From the NCBI GenBank assembly GCA_963576725.1, contig OY755237.1, positions 68,504,499-68,568,498 on the forward strand: DNA of 64,000 bases, given 5' to 3'. The notes under the pieces were generated by a model that saw only the letters and a program-made list of their open reading frames with translations, was not told the DNA's origin and did no database searches. A program made the translations under genes and the position numbers. The DNA is from Azorinus chamasolen. Taxonomy: Eukaryota; Mollusca; Bivalvia; Cardiida; Solecurtidae. Each line of letters begins with the position of its first letter. Within the stretch, counting starts at the first letter, position 1. This document shows positions 1-10,809 of this stretch, in pieces.

Positions 1-54
1 AATCATTGGGACGAATACTCAGTCATGGTTGACATTTATAGAAATGAGGGATTA

Positions 55-251
55 CAGTAAGACCTCTCTACACATGACGTGAGATGTAGTATGAATATCC
101 GTCTAGGAGACAGGTGGTAGCTTAATGCAGTATAAAAGTCATGCAGAAAGCAGAGCTTTCTGTATGGCTTTCATCCTGCATTTAGCAGCCACCTGCGTAA
201 AAGGATCTAAACTCTTATCTGCTAGATTGTTGGTTTAGAAGGGATTTACTG
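55..251. mobile_element. Family D inverted-repeat element (pogo/Tigger-like MITE)
   Basis: The element begins CAGTAAGACCTCTC and ends in a matching ...ATTTACTG, with TA on both outer sides (53-54, 252-253). Internally GGTGGTAGCTTAATGCAG is mirrored by a degenerate CTGCATTTAGCAGCCACC, so the unit can fold into one hairpin. It has no coding capacity. The TA target and CAGT terminus resemble pogo/Tigger elements; that assignment is inference. Confidence 0.7.
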
Positions 252-349
252 TACAAAGAAAACTTTGTAACCGACCTCCTGCCGAAGCGTCCATTACCAC
301 CATAAATCATAATGGGAACGGTGCCGAACTACATTCACAAACTGACACA

Positions 350-570
350 AACTATTTCGCTGCCAAATGTTGCCATGCTGCTTTTTTCCATCTTTTATTT
401 TTCTTAAGTTTTGTTTCAAAACACAGTAACAAGCAGTTTGGATCCTGATGAGACACTACGTAAAAATCCTGATGAGACACTACGTAAAAATTTACTCGGC
501 ATCTCAATTTGATCCAGACAGTTTGCATAGATGTTAAGAGATGACGCGACATTGGCAGCGAAAGAGTTAA
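350..570. mobile_element. Family B TTAA-type inverted-repeat element
   Basis: The left end reads TTTCGCTGCCAAATG and the right end ...GGCAGCGAAAGAGTTAA, a terminal inverted repeat closing on TTAA (567-570). The left TTAA has decayed. The interior holds the GGATCCTGATGAGAC core, with a small direct duplication of 'CCTGATGAGACACTACGTAAAAAT' type around 447-492. The 66-codon minus frame here lies inside the repeat and is not a gene. Confidence 0.65.
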
Positions 571-577
571 CCATTTT

Positions 578-815
578 TTAATCCTTTCCCTTATATAAAC
601 GTGTTTTCACGCATTTGCAAACAAAATAGACACCTATAGGAGCCGTCTGATCAGGGTCTGTTTTTTTCTGATGGAATTTGAAAGATAAGCTTCTTTACTT
701 TCTATATTGGCTACAATGTTCCATCTTCCATATTTCGTTGTAAGTATTTGCCCATGAATATTCAGTAGGTACATGTATTGAAATTTAGAGTAACATAGAA
801 TAGGAAAAGGGTTAA
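578..815. mobile_element. Family A TTAA-type element
   Basis: The element runs from TTAATCCTTTCCC to GGAAAAGGGTTAA with TTAA at both ends (578-581, 812-815). The interior contains half of the family A palindrome (CCTATAGGAGCCGTCTGATC, 636-655) and a 'TGAATATTCAGTAGGTA' segment shared with other A copies. It starts 8 bp after the preceding family B element. Confidence 0.7.
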
Positions 816-879
816 ATGTTGAAACAAACAACCTTTCAGAAATTAATCATTTTCTGTTGAATATCCGTAGAAGGAGAAA

Positions 880-1075
880 TAACATCATGAATATTCATTA
901 GCTGATTTTTTTATAATGGAATATATACACAGGAGATTTTGGTATTGGCAAAAATTGTAGGGTCAGATCTAATATACCAGGTAATTTCATTAGCAACAAG
1001 TGCAAAACCTGATCAGAAAACTCTGTTTGCGAAGGCATGACAAGGCTTTTGTATGAAGGACAAGTTAAGTGAGAC
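880..1075. mobile_element. Degenerate family A fragment
   Basis: This stretch shares 'ATCATGAATATTCATTAGCTGATT' sequence and 'CTGATCAGAAAACTCTGTTTGC' sequence with complete family A copies (for example 1815-2040 and 63347-63571). TTAA termini and the central palindrome are not intact. Confidence 0.45.
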
Positions 1076-1421
1076 TTGTGAGTACTTGATACATTCAATA
1101 TGTAAACATTACACGCGTTTCGCACTTTCTGAAACCCTAATTTGTTCCAGTTGTTTTTGGCATATCTCCAAATGAACATAGGGCAGATAGAAAGTGAGTG
1201 AACAAGCTCATTATGTTTAACAATATTTGGAGCCAAAACTATACATTTTAAAACATTTCTGTAATGTCTAAATGGTAGACAAGATAACAAAAGAATTATT
1301 GTATGCAAATATTAAGTAAATGATCTGAACAGTATGAAATTTCAGTGTTACAACATTTATACAATATGCGAATATTCCCATGAACGCTCTTATTTTAAAG
1401 GGATGATTGCATGATATGATT

Positions 1422-1580
1422 TTAACCCTTTCCCTCATATAAATGTGTTTTCTCGCATTTGCAAACAGAGTAGACTTTCTAAAATGGCTACAATGTCTAA
1501 CATTCCATATTTCATTATAACTATTTTGTCAATGAATATTCAGTAGGTATTGAAATTTGAATAAACAGAGACAGTGTTAA
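1422..1580. mobile_element. Family A TTAA-type element, palindrome-deleted
   Basis: TTAACCCTTTCCCTCATATA at the left and ACAGTGTTAA at the right define a 159 bp unit bounded by TTAA (1422-1425, 1577-1580). It resembles 578-815, but the central GACGGCTCC palindrome is missing. Confidence 0.65.
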
Positions 1581-1814
1581 ACAAATAGATTTTATGAAAA
1601 TACTAATTAACAGCTTTTAATCGTATGCAATTTCAGTTTGTCAACGTTCATACAATATGCCTTAATTTCCAATGGACGTTGTTTTTTTACAGAGATGTTT
1701 GATATTTTCTATTTTACAGAGATGTTTGATGTTTGTTTGATAACTATCGTTGTAATATACAACCGCGTGAATGAAAACTACATACTCGTACAGCGCAATT
1801 ACTATTTAAACCTT

Positions 1815-2040
1815 TAACGTGTATTACTCATGTACAATGTAAGACATAATGACATCATGACTATTTATTAGCTGATTGTGGATAATGGCATATGAACAAA
1901 TACTATAAATCATATATGTATCATAGCACAAATAAACAGAGCAGACCCTGACCAGACGAGTCCAATAGGAGCGGTATGGTCTGGGTTTACTCTGTTTGTA
2001 AAGGCTTGAAAAGATGTTTATATGAGGAAAGGCTTCACTA
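1815..2040. mobile_element. Family A TTAA-type element (decayed ends)
   Basis: It contains the full family A layout: ATCATGACTATTTATTAGCTGATT-like left part, ACAGAGCAGACCCTGACCAG, the central CCAATAGGAGCGG, then TCTGGGTTTACTCTGTTTG and TATGAGGAAAGG. The terminal TTAAs have diverged, and its right end abuts the next family B element. Confidence 0.55.
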
Positions 2041-2227
2041 AACCCCATTCACCGTTATAAAGACGGGTTTGTGCTATCACATGCACACAGTTTGGAGCTC
2101 GGCGTCTCATCAGGATCCAAACTGTGGCACACCGCTCATTGTTTATGTAAATGTTAAATCCCACTCTAAAACTTGAAACAGACGAAGTGTGTCCAACAAA
2201 CGATAATGATGGCACTTAAAGAGTTAA
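2035..2227. mobile_element. Family B TTAA-type element
   Basis: The interior has a family B core (GGAGCTCGGCGTCTCATCAG, 2094-2113, followed by GATCCAAACTG). The right end is GGCACTTAAAGAGTTAA with TTAA at 2224-2227. The left end is eroded where it meets the preceding family A copy. Confidence 0.5.
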
Positions 2228-2395
2228 AATAAGACATTTCGTCGATTCAAGCAATAAATCGTTCGCTGACAGTCTCATCTGCGATAACCTTTACAACAAG
2301 TTTGCACCCAGAAGAGAAGCCCTGTTAATGGGGGTCACATCAAGATGAAAACTGCTTGTACTAATGTGTTTAGAAAGAAAATGGTGAGAAAATCA

Positions 2396-3412
2396 TACAG
2401 GGTGTTTCATAATATCTGTTACCATTTCACAGTCTCATATTTTTCAACATTTTGAATATATGTAACAATAAAAGTCCCTCAGTGATAGGAGACAAAATAA
2501 AGTTTCATTTGATACCTAATATCAGCTAGTTTTCGTGAAATGCTAAACTTATTGTCCATTCATATAAATATGTGAGTTTACAGTACATGCTCAGTGTGAC
2601 GTCCTCCTCGTAGCAAAACGACGTCTAAACGTTTCTTGAAGTTGTTTATTACGGATATGCACATGTCTGGCGTAATAATTCTAATTTCACGTCTGATCGA
2701 TAGCTTCAACTCTTCTGTGGACGATGACGAAGGACTGTACACTGAATTGAACATTTAGATAGAATTGAGCTCCGTCAGAAAACCAGGTATTGTCTGCCAT
2801 TTCGGGCCGATCTTTCAGCCAGGTCGCGAAAGCAAGTTGACTGCTAATGTCAAACTCTTTCAAATGTTGCTTGATTGAAATAGTGTATGGCATCACTTTC
2901 AAGTCATACCCGAGCATCCTGTATACACTGGAAACACTAATTTTGTTAGTTATATCACCCAAGACTCGGCGCACAGACGTCTGTGGTGTTTCTGCAATTA
3001 CGGATTCCACCTGCTCCGATGATCTGACTGCTCTCTGTCTCCCGGCATTATCATGTCTTCTGTCTTTCACCAATCCTGATTGTTCAAATCGTTTCACAAT
3101 TCTATATACTTGCATTTTATTCGATTCTCATATTCAGGGCATTGCATTTGCATTGATCTGATAACTGTGATCTGTGAATAAGTCTCATAATACAGCATAA
3201 CTATTTCAGCGCACTTTTCTATGGGCAGCGTGATCTTGAAAATACAACTTATTTTGATGACGTCATAAATGACGTCAAGACGTCAACGTTCTCCCAAGTT
3301 TTTGCAATACTCAAAACTTTGAAATGTTCCTTTTAAATGACATATAACATGACAGTGTTGTGTGTTCTGTGTAATGTTCATATTAGTTTGTAATGGTAAC
3401 AGATATTATGAA
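2396..3412 (-). mobile_element. Tc1/mariner-superfamily transposon, internally deleted
   Basis: Inverted ends are visible: TGTTTCATAATATCTGTTAC at 2402-2421 is mirrored by GTAACAGATATTATGAAACA at 3393-3412. The left end extends to TA-CAGGGTGTTTC, the usual start of many invertebrate mariner-like elements, while the right end lacks the CAGGGTG part. Between the ends lies a broken transposase on the minus strand. The element is about 1.0 kb against the usual ~1.3 kb, in agreement with loss of a central coding piece. It is most likely dead. Confidence 0.8.
2578..3115 (-). pseudogene. Mariner/IS630-type transposase pseudogene
   Basis: The minus-strand product reads RIVKRFEQSGLVKDRRHD near the start, a helix-turn-helix linker typical of mariner-like transposases that bind the terminal repeats. 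This is followed by QTSVRRVLGDITNKISVSSVYRML (second HTH) and NTWFSDGAQFYLN (residues ~109-121), which carries the first catalytic aspartate of the DDE/D triad. After this the frame is joined to unrelated residues and stops at about 2687. The expected C-terminal end reappears in another frame: ITPDMCISVINNFKKRLDVV and then GGRHTEHVL, stopping at 2578. The two other catalytic acidic residues are missing and the N-terminal start is not evident. I infer a central deletion plus a frameshift, so no active enzyme. The plus-strand frame at 2847-3161 is its shadow. Confidence 0.85.
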
Positions 3413-3419
3413 ACAAAAG

Positions 3420-4127
3420 CAACATGTAGTAGACGACATATGTAGACGACAAAATTAGCAGACGATAATATTTGGCAGCGAAGGACGACATAGATCACGC
3501 GTATTCCATATTGTTCGCTCTGCTGTCGATTGCAAAATTCGCATCAATCCATTCCACAATCTATATACATGTATGTACATCTGATAGTGTAGACCTATCA
3601 ACTAAGTGTTTCAATTTTTCTTACAGGTATCAGTGAACACATGGGAATTTTATATCGTTCAGTATGTTTTGAACATCTGGTAATAATAACGTCGGTATCA
3701 CTGACATTGACATGGTAATTCAGCGCCAACAATTACAATAATTATACACGTTTGTGGGCATTTCTTAACAGTATTTAAATGGTCTTAATCATGCTGCATA
3801 TCTTTACATGTTTACACGGATCATCTCTGATTAAAGAACACTACCGGCTGCAATCAAGCAATAAATTTGTATTCATACGCTTTTTGATATGTCTAGATTT
3901 AGTCAATACTCGCGATAAAGGAGCTTGCATAATGTGATATAAATAATTCTGGACTTATAAGGATTTACATGTAATTATATAGTAGTCATGTTTCATGTAT
4001 GAATTCTGGATTAATCACGTTCCTGGTGATACATTCACTTTATAAGTGACTGATCAAGCAGTTATACTTACGCTAATGCCAGACTATTACATTAATAGCA
4101 AAAGGGTTACATGTATCAGGGAAAGGG
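3420..4127. other. No recognisable gene
   Basis: AT-rich DNA with no coding frame of note and no repeat that I could match elsewhere in the window. A GGGTTAA at 4125-4131 and TTAACC at 4136 mark the edges of neighbouring TTAA-type elements. Confidence 0.5.
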
Positions 4128-4135
4128 TTAATTTC

Positions 4136-4385
4136 TTAACCATCATCCCGCTAACCGCGACATTGGTTGCATTAACGGCCAACTCGAATCCAGATAAGAG
4201 GTCGAGTAACTCGGCATCTCATCAATATCCAAACTGTTGTGCACGTAGTCAATATTTTCTCAAAAGCATGTGCCATGTCACTCATGTCTATAGTTTCTCA
4301 AAAGCTTGATCAAATCATAAGTTGTCAAATTGCTTTAGATCCAACTTTGATCAGAGTTTGTTTTCTTTACAGCGTGTTTAGGGCA
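4136..4385. mobile_element. Family B-like TTAA-type element, long form
   Basis: It begins TTAACCATCATCCCGCTAAC. It has the ACTCGGCATCTCATCAATAT core and a tail of 'TTTCTCAAAAGC...TGCCATGTCA...TTGATCAAATCATAAG' type that matches 12892-13075, 14785-14965 and 30401-30608. The right terminus near 4385 is decayed. The plus frames at 4046-4436 lie in this repeat and are not genes. Confidence 0.5.
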
Positions 4386-4404
4386 ACATATCAAAATTGG
4401 TATA

Positions 4405-4708
4405 CAGTTCAACCTCAATATCTCGAACTCGTATAACTTGAACTTCGTGATAACTCGAAATAAAAGTTCGGTCCTTCCCCAATTTACAATAAAGATTTTT
4501 TCTACAACTAATCACTACGCATTTCTGGAAACATATGCGACAGCGTAGTGCAAGTCGAAAGTAATGCTGAAATGTTTTACAGGGACTTTCAGCATTACTT
4601 CAGACCTGCATTTAGCTGTGAACTTGAGAAATTGTACAGACTAGGAATCGGATGACACGAACATCTGTAATAAAGTCGCTTAAAGTTCGAGATATTGAAG
4701 TTCGACTG
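4405..4708. mobile_element. Family I inverted-repeat element (pogo-like MITE)
   Basis: CAGTTCAACCTCAATATCTC at the left is mirrored by GAGATATTGAAGTTCGACTG at the right, flanked by TA on both sides (4403-4404, 4709-4710). The interior contains a second palindrome, AAGTAATGCTGAAA...TTTCAGCATTACTT. It is noncoding. A decayed relative is at 7062-7349. Confidence 0.75.
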
Positions 4709-4884
4709 TATTGTGCGTGTAATGATACCACAATTAATTACACAAAAATGTTTTGTCTGTTGTTCATGTTATGCATTGAAACTATACATTGTATCGTACT
4801 TATCATTACTGATTTGCGTTAATAACTGTGTGCATACTGTGTCATTAGCCTCGTATGATTAATATTCTATATGTACTCCCTGTA

Positions 4885-5095
4885 CAGTAAAACTCCTCTA
4901 ATCGGACGTTAATTTTAGCATACATATCGGGCATGGAGACTGGTGGCATCTTAATACCGGGTGAATGTCATGCAGAAAGCTCTTCTATGAGTTCTCTGCA
5001 TAACTTTCACCCTACATTAAGCAGCCACTGGCCTAATCGTATCTATATTCTGCTCTACTGCTCTACGAGAATTCTGGTATAGAGGATTCTTACTG
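4885..5095. mobile_element. Family D inverted-repeat element
   Basis: CAGTAAAACTCCTCTAATCG at the left pairs with ...TTCTTACTG at the right, with TA flanks (4883-4884, 5096-5097). The interior has TGGTGGCATCTTAATAC and CATTAAGCAGCCACTGGCC hairpin arms around AGCTCTTCTATGAGTTCTCTG. Confidence 0.7.
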
Positions 5096-5353
5096 TATAT
5101 ATTTGTATTCTGGTTAACAATACCAATTGATTCAGTAGTAATAGATTGGCGTATCGTCCCCCGCTATCCCATATCTCCACGAAATATGATCTGTTGTATA
5201 TCAATTACCCATTTGATAAGACCCGCATGTCACAGGGTCTGTCTGCTAAATTCCTCAAATTAGCGATATATTAGCATATATGCCACAAGGAGAATATGAT
5301 TGAGTTAGACATATACAGACATCATATTAAATATTACCAGGAGTGACTTTATA

Positions 5354-5541
5354 CAGTAAAACATCTCTATAACGGCCACTAAATTGCACCAAGTAGTTTA
5401 TGTTAAAGGCAGGTGGCTGCTTAAACCAATGTGAAAGTATAGGAGCGTTCGGTTTTACTTTCACATTGCTTTAAGCAGCCACCTGCCCTAAATACCAACT
5501 AATTAACACAAGTTAGTGGCCGTTATAGAGAGGTTTTACTG
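5354..5541. mobile_element. Family D (CTATAACGGCC subfamily) element
   Basis: Well-preserved termini: CAGTAAAACATCTCTATAAC and its mirror GTTATAGAGAGGTTTTACTG, with TA on both sides (5352-5353, 5542-5543). Long arms containing GGCAGGTGGCTGCTTAAA and TTTAAGCAGCCACCTGCC meet at a short loop near 5445. A near copy is at 40429-40631 and a half copy at 38406. Confidence 0.8.
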
Positions 5542-5544
5542 TAT

Positions 5545-6675
5545 GGCCATGTAATGGTTTCTTTTAGATATTCATGTGATAAGAAATACTAGGTGAACTA
5601 TTGTTTGTATTAACATGTTGCATGCGGAACACACATGTACTATCATTTGCAAGCAGTGTTGCACTGCTTGTCTTTCAAAATCATCTAGATAATTTAAGCA
5701 TTTCATACTGAATGACCTATATAGTTATGACAATTCCAATCTGAAAGTTCACTATTGAAATACTTATATGACACTCGGCAATATCATCTACTTGCATTGT
5801 TTTATAGATGTTACAGGGATAGTGTTGGTGGTTGTACAAAATGTATAAAAGAATCACGATGAATCACTACGCTATTTCATAGACCATTGTCATGTAATGT
5901 CGTAGAAAACAGTACATATGTAGTACATTTCGACGAATTTAGAAACGAAATTTATGTTGCATTATCTTATATAAGCGACTACAGATTTAGTAAATACATT
6001 CGCACATGATTTTATATACATTAATCAATACATTATATAGAATTACGTAATTGTTAAGTTTGCAATTCTGATAGTTTTCGTGTGTTTGAAACGGAAATAT
6101 TCACAACTGACTGTTTTGTACGGTATACCGGTTTTCGCGGTCTTGAATTAAACCATTTTTCTCCAGTACAGCAATTGTTTCTGCCACTACTATTGCACAA
6201 TCGGGAACGGACATGCAATTGTATGGTAAAATATTGGAAATAAGATACAAATTGACAATACTGCCGTTATAATAAATAGGCTGTCTGATAAATGAAGGCG
6301 GATTTGTGTTATTACTCCAGCTAACGTTTTAGTTAGGCGTATATCACATTACATGTAATGGATTAAGTCAGTATAAATATTGCTCTTGCAGCTAACCTAT
6401 TGTTTTATTTAACACATACAAACTTGTAAGCATGCGTGGGTTTGAAAACACACTGGAGGACACAATTGGAGTCGAGAAGAAACATGTTATCCTCTATGAC
6501 GGTTTATACATATTAAAACAGTGTAGACCCAGGTTCGGCACGGTTTGCTTAAGCCCTCAATGTAACTGAATTATTTCAACTAATAGGTTGTTTGTTGTGT
6601 CTCCTGAACATGACAAATAAATGGGTTTCAAAATAAGACCCGGGAGAGTTTTCTTAAAATAATATGGGATTAAGT
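5545..6675. other. No recognisable gene or repeat
   Basis: About 1.1 kb of AT-rich sequence without a coding signal I could support on either strand. Confidence 0.5.
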
Positions 6676-6678
6676 GGG

Positions 6679-6905
6679 TTAACCAATTCCGCCATATTGA
6701 CGCCTTTTCACGCTTCCGTAAAAGTCACTTTTAGAAACCATTGTGATAAATGAAGCATTTGCTCCATAGACGCAAATGATCTGTTCATCACAATAGTTTC
6801 CAAAACTACACATTTCTATGGTTTTCCTTTTCTCTAGAAAATCTCCATTTACTGTAGATTTATTCAAAGAGGATGGGTCTAAAATAGCCTATGATGGAAT
6901 GGCTT
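6679..6905. mobile_element. Family C TTAA-type element
   Basis: It starts TTAACCAATTCCGCCATATT. The central palindrome is AACCATTGTGATAAATGAAG...TCTGTTCATCACAATAGTTT around GCTCCATAGACGCAAATGA. The right part is the family C 3' segment (TTTTCTCTAGAAAATCTCC, GGTCTAAAATAGCCTATGATGG), with its terminal TTAA eroded. The 62-codon minus frame inside is not a gene. Confidence 0.65.
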
Positions 6906-7061
6906 TTACCCTTAGTCTGCCGACAACAATATGTCAACTAAAACACCGATCAGCTGTAGTATCTATTTACATACGATTTCTTCAGTTGTTGTGAAATTAC
7001 CATGCACTTCCTCTGGGTCCAACCTGGTTGCTATTGACAGACATGTCGCGATCAGTAGGAT

Positions 7062-7349
7062 AAGATTTACATGCACTTCGGGATAACTCGAAGTAAAAGT
7101 TCCCTTCTTCCAAATCTACAGAATTATTCTCAAATGTAACGCTACATATATCTGGAAACACACGCCACAGCTTAATGCATGTCGAAAATAATGCTGGAAT
7201 CTCCTACTTGAGCTTTCAGTATTGCTTTAGAGCTGCATTAAGTTGTGAATTTGAAAACTGTCCATATTAGAATTCGGACTATTCAAACTACTATTATCGC
7301 GAAATAATTTGTGTGGTCCTTTGAAGTTCGAGAATATGAAGTATCATTG
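7062..7349. mobile_element. Family I element, left end decayed
   Basis: It shares the GATAACTCGAAGTAAAAGTT segment, the AATAATGCTGGAA...CAGTATTGCTT palindrome and the TTTGAAGTTCGAGAATATGA right end with 4405-4708. The right terminus ATCATTG-TA is partly mutated and the left CAGT end is lost. Confidence 0.55.
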
Positions 7350-7789
7350 TACACGTTCTATGACATGAAAACCGTTAGGAATCTGAATTAATTCGAATCC
7401 GCACGAATGAATGCCTTGTTTAAATCTCACCTGAACTTACCGTCTCAATGTCAAGTGGTTTGTTTCCAGTAAGACGAATTACGATGCGTTTCATCTATAT
7501 CCGACCTATGTGCGAAAGCTATTATAGTGTCACCAACATCATACTAAAGGATAATAATTTAGTTGAAAATACACATGGCGGAATTTCTGATGAAATATCT
7601 GAAGTACGTTGAATACTTTTCAAAGGAATGTTTGTCTTTAGTCTTTATGAGAGATGAAAGTAATTTCCTCACTGAGAAATACATTCTTTTTAGATTGCAG
7701 TTTTCGTTTAATTCCTTATGGCGCCAAGTAAGGTCAATCGCAAGACAAAATGACGTTTACTTCAGTTTTTAGCTTAGGTTTTTTTTTCT
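7350..7789. other. No recognisable gene
   Basis: The plus frame at 7563-7772 (69 codons) has no motif I recognise and no supporting context. I see nothing else here. Confidence 0.4.
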
Positions 7790-7920
7790 ATTTCTCCTCT
7801 AAAACGTAACAGGTGTGCAAAACAGTTTGAATCCTGATGAGATGCCACGTTACTCCGCGTCTCATCTGCATCCAAACTGCGTGTGAAAGAATCACATGCC
7901 CCCTCACTCGGCAGCAAGAA
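7790..7920. mobile_element. Family B core, decayed
   Basis: CAGTTTGAATCCTGATGAGA, then CGTTACTCCGCGTCTCATCT and GCATCCAAACTG form the family B hairpin (7829-7882). The TTAA ends are not visible. Confidence 0.5.
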
Positions 7921-7973
7921 TTGTAAGCCTGGCAAAATTCGGCAGTGAGAAATATGTCTTTTTGATATATTTT

Positions 7974-8110
7974 ACATAAATACTTGAAGTGCTCTGATCT
8001 TATATTTCGACCACTAACGACCCTTTCCAAAGATTATCATGTCCTGATAATCTTTGAAAAAGGTCCTTAGTGGTCGAATTATTAGAACAGAGCAATTCAA
8101 GTATTTATGT
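7974..8110. repeat. Isolated foldback palindrome
   Basis: Two arms of about 65 bp, ACATAAATACTTGAAGTGCT... and ...AGCAATTCAAGTATTTATGT, meet at a 5-base loop near 8040 (GATTATCA-TGTCC-TGATAATC). No target duplication or known terminus is evident. It matches no other repeat in the window that I noticed. Confidence 0.7.
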
Positions 8111-8508
8111 ATTACATTAATTCCCTATTTTGGAATATTTTCTTCATTGTGATATATTTTAGTTTCCAGTAACAATGTTTGGTAAACATTAAGATATTGC
8201 GATATATTTGATATATTTGTTAAGAAAATTCGACCTATTTGTAATGCACAGTGAATACAATGGAAAGGATAGAGAGTACAGTTAGCGATGGAGGAAAGCG
8301 GAATGAGAGAAAATGGATGGGAGCGCATATGGAATGTACATAGTAATGGTAAATAAATTAAAATTCTAAGCGTATTGTATGATTCAACACATTGACCCTT
8401 TACTCTCCAGGAATATCTATGTAAACAAGTGATAACATTATGGGTATTTATTAGAATATTTTTTAATGGCACATGGTTACAGTGGCAGTTGTAGAAACTG
8501 TAAACTCA
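8111..8508. other. No recognisable gene
   Basis: A 115-codon minus frame (8125-8472) lies here. It has no motif, is AT-rich in composition and has no supporting context, so I do not call it. Confidence 0.4.
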
Positions 8509-8510
8509 TA

Positions 8511-8873
8511 CAGTGCTCCCTCTCTCTACAACGGCACCCTTTGGGATACGAAGATTGTATGTGTTGTTCAGAGGGAGTTGTTATAGGGAGGGGAAATCAA
8601 ACATAATTAGCTTGTTTGCAGATCCCCAGATAAGGTGTATTTCGAGAACTAAAACCGTTATGCCTCTATCAAACCCTATGTTGTGACCACTCTTTAGAAT
8701 CGTCACAAAGTGACGATTCTAAAGAGTGGTCACAACATAGGGTTTGATGGAGGCATAAAGAAAATACGATGGAAAAAGTTGTTTCTGGAGTCTTGTTGTT
8801 TCGGAAACAGTGACATGTGTTGTTGTAAGGAGGGAATCGTTATTGAGAGGGCCGTTGTAGGGAGGGAGCACTG
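8511..8873. mobile_element. Family E element copy 1 (pogo-like, ~360 bp)
   Basis: The termini are CAGTGCTCCCTCTCTCTACA (with a CT expansion) and ...TGTAGGGAGGGAGCACTG, with TA on both sides (8509-8510, 8874-8875). A near-perfect central palindrome sits around 8705: CCACTCTTTAGAATCGTCAC and GTGACGATTCTAAAGAGTGG. The frame at 8710-9033 is a by-product of this palindrome. It is noncoding and needs a transposase from elsewhere. Confidence 0.85.
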
Positions 8874-8894
8874 TATATGTTTTATAGCATACCC

Positions 8895-8985
8895 GATTAG
8901 GAGCCGTCTGATCTGGGTCTACTCTGTTGGCATAGGTGTAGAAATGCGTATTTATGGAGTAAAGGTTACTCTAAGAACAATTGCA
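8895..8985. mobile_element. Family A core fragment
   Basis: GATTAGGAGCCGTCTGATCT and GGGTCTACTCTGTTGGCA, then GAAATGCGTATTTATGGAGT match the right half of family A elements. The left half is absent. Confidence 0.5.
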
Positions 8986-9339
8986 GAACAAATGCAGTAT
9001 GCAGCAATATGGTACACAGTTGAGTCTCGCTAAAATGACCACATGATCTATTCACACAGGAGACTGTAAAATCAGACGAGTGTTTAATGCATAGCAAAAG
9101 TGACACAGATTATTATAGACTCTTTCTGTGTATTTGTGTTTGCTCTGCATTAAACTACCACCTGTTTTAAAAATCCACAACTCGACTTCGTTTCAGTTGT
9201 AGTATTATCGAGACTTTTCCTGTGCATTAAATACTATGGTAGATAAAGGTGTTCTATATTTCTAACATATATTTTAGACATACATCCGAGAAAACGATTG
9301 ATAATAAATCATGTGGAAAATATGTTTAATTAACACATT

Positions 9340-9523
9340 ACCCCCTAGTGACGCATTTTTAGCCTCTATAAAATTCACATTGTGAAACCATTGTGATAAA
9401 TAGAGCATTTGTTTTCAAACCTACACTATTCTAAAACTCCCCTTTTCTATAATTAATGCTCCTTTTCGGTAGATTAGTTAAAAAAGGTTGGGTCTAAAAA
9501 TAACCTAGGAGAAAATGGGATAA
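9340..9523. mobile_element. Family C element, decayed
   Basis: It contains CATTGTGATAAATAGAGCATTTG and the family C right part (CTCCTTTTCGGTAGATTAGT, GGGTCTAAAAATAACCTAGG). The palindrome is half lost and the outer TTAAs are unclear. Confidence 0.5.
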
Positions 9524-9578
9524 ATAGCGACAATATAGCAAAATATGGTTGTTGTATTTGCGATCGCTTTCATTACGT

Positions 9579-9731
9579 TTAACCCCTATCTCATAGGCTA
9601 TGTTTAGATCTATTTATTTGAATACATCTGCTGAAAAGGAGCATTTAGTAGAGAAAATGGAACATTTTAAAACTGTGTAGTTTGAAACCATAATGACCAG
9701 CAGAGTATTTGGTTTATTTATCACAATGAAT
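9579..9731. mobile_element. Family C TTAA-type element, truncated
   Basis: It starts TTAACCCCTATCTCATAGGC and runs in the inverted orientation (AAAAGGAGCATTTAGTAGAG, GTTTGAAACCATAATG). It is cut short at TATTTATCACAATGAATT, where a family D half-element begins. Confidence 0.55.
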
Positions 9732-9732
9732 T

Positions 9733-9801
9733 AACCAGCCACCTGCCTAAAAGTATCTACATTCTTCTCTGCTAGAATTCCGGTTTAGAAGGTTTTTATT
9801 G
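9733..9801. mobile_element. Right half of a family D element
   Basis: CAGCCACCTGCCTAAAAGTA is followed by TAGAATTCCGGTTTAGAAGG and TTTTTATTG-TA, as in the right arms of 4885-5095 and 58909-59084. The left arm is missing. Confidence 0.55.
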
Positions 9802-10117
9802 TATCGTGTTTAATCAAATGTTTAACTCTTTCATCACCGAACTCACCGGAAATCAGCTCAGAGCACTTGCTGCGATGGATGAGTGTGTGGTTACTATTGG
9901 GTATCGACGGTGTTTGAACATTACATGTACATTCAGGCCTCTTCGTTCAGTTGAGGGCCTATGTTTGTTGTTTGCCTTTCGACTTCATGTCACATATTGT
10001 GGAATAATATTAATGTCATCTACGAAATAACGGAACGTTTTGTAATCGTACTTACTCTGGTTAGCTATTCAAAAGAGAATTCCAAATAATTGGGATATAT
10101 TTGAAAGGTGGAACACG

Positions 10118-10294
10118 TTAAAAGTTTTGCCGCCATAGGCGAAACTGTGATGACCTTTGCAAACAGATTGAACCCAGATGACTCATCAAGACATCAGCCG
10201 TTTGACACTTTAATTATGTTTTAAAAAACAAACTGAATACAGTTCCATTTGAAACCTGAAGCAGACAAAATTTATTTTGCGGCGAAAGGGTTAA
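10118..10294. mobile_element. Family B TTAA-type element
   Basis: TTAAAAGTTTTGCCGCCATA at the left pairs with TTTTGCGGCGAAAGGGTTAA at the right, with TTAA at 10118-10121 and 10291-10294. Inside are CAAACAGATTGAACCCAGAT and the CCTGAAGCAGACAAAATTTA segment seen before other family B right ends. Confidence 0.65.
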
Positions 10295-10809
10295 TTGTGC
10301 AACCTGTTATAATACATTCAGACATGCATATTTAACAGTTTCAGCAATTACCACACATGTTAGCATTAGACGCACATGTCTCCTGATACCATCATAATCC
10401 TCATTCATCATCAACTAATTACTCATTGGCGCTATATGACTTATTCAGAGTCTCTACTCCCCAAACCCCTTTCATTCACTCACTCTTTACGTTAGTCCTA
10501 TTTCAAAACGTCAGACAGGCGTCGCCCTATGTGAATGCAAGATAAATGGCCGAACTAATAACACTCCACATTTGTCCAAATGATCGTCTGACAAGGTCAG
10601 GAAGATAAATTGCATGAGGCAAATTTGTAATTACACCAGAGATTCGCATAGATACAATACACAATAAGCACGAAGATCGGACAACAGCCGATCAGCAATT
10701 ACAACAATAAATACACGCTGTTTTTGATAAGTTCAGTAATCTGAACCATTCTAGTGAGAAGACAATGCCATGTCAGCTAGGATAAATAAAGAATGGGGAT
10801 TCGATGTGT
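10295..10809. other. No recognisable gene or repeat
   Basis: I see no coding frame or matched repeat here. Confidence 0.45.

Noticed and set aside
3254..3290. Cluster of TGACGTCA-like (CRE-type) sites
   Set aside because: Four GACGTC words in ~40 bp are noticeable, but they lie in the mariner relic with no gene nearby, so a regulatory claim is unsupported.
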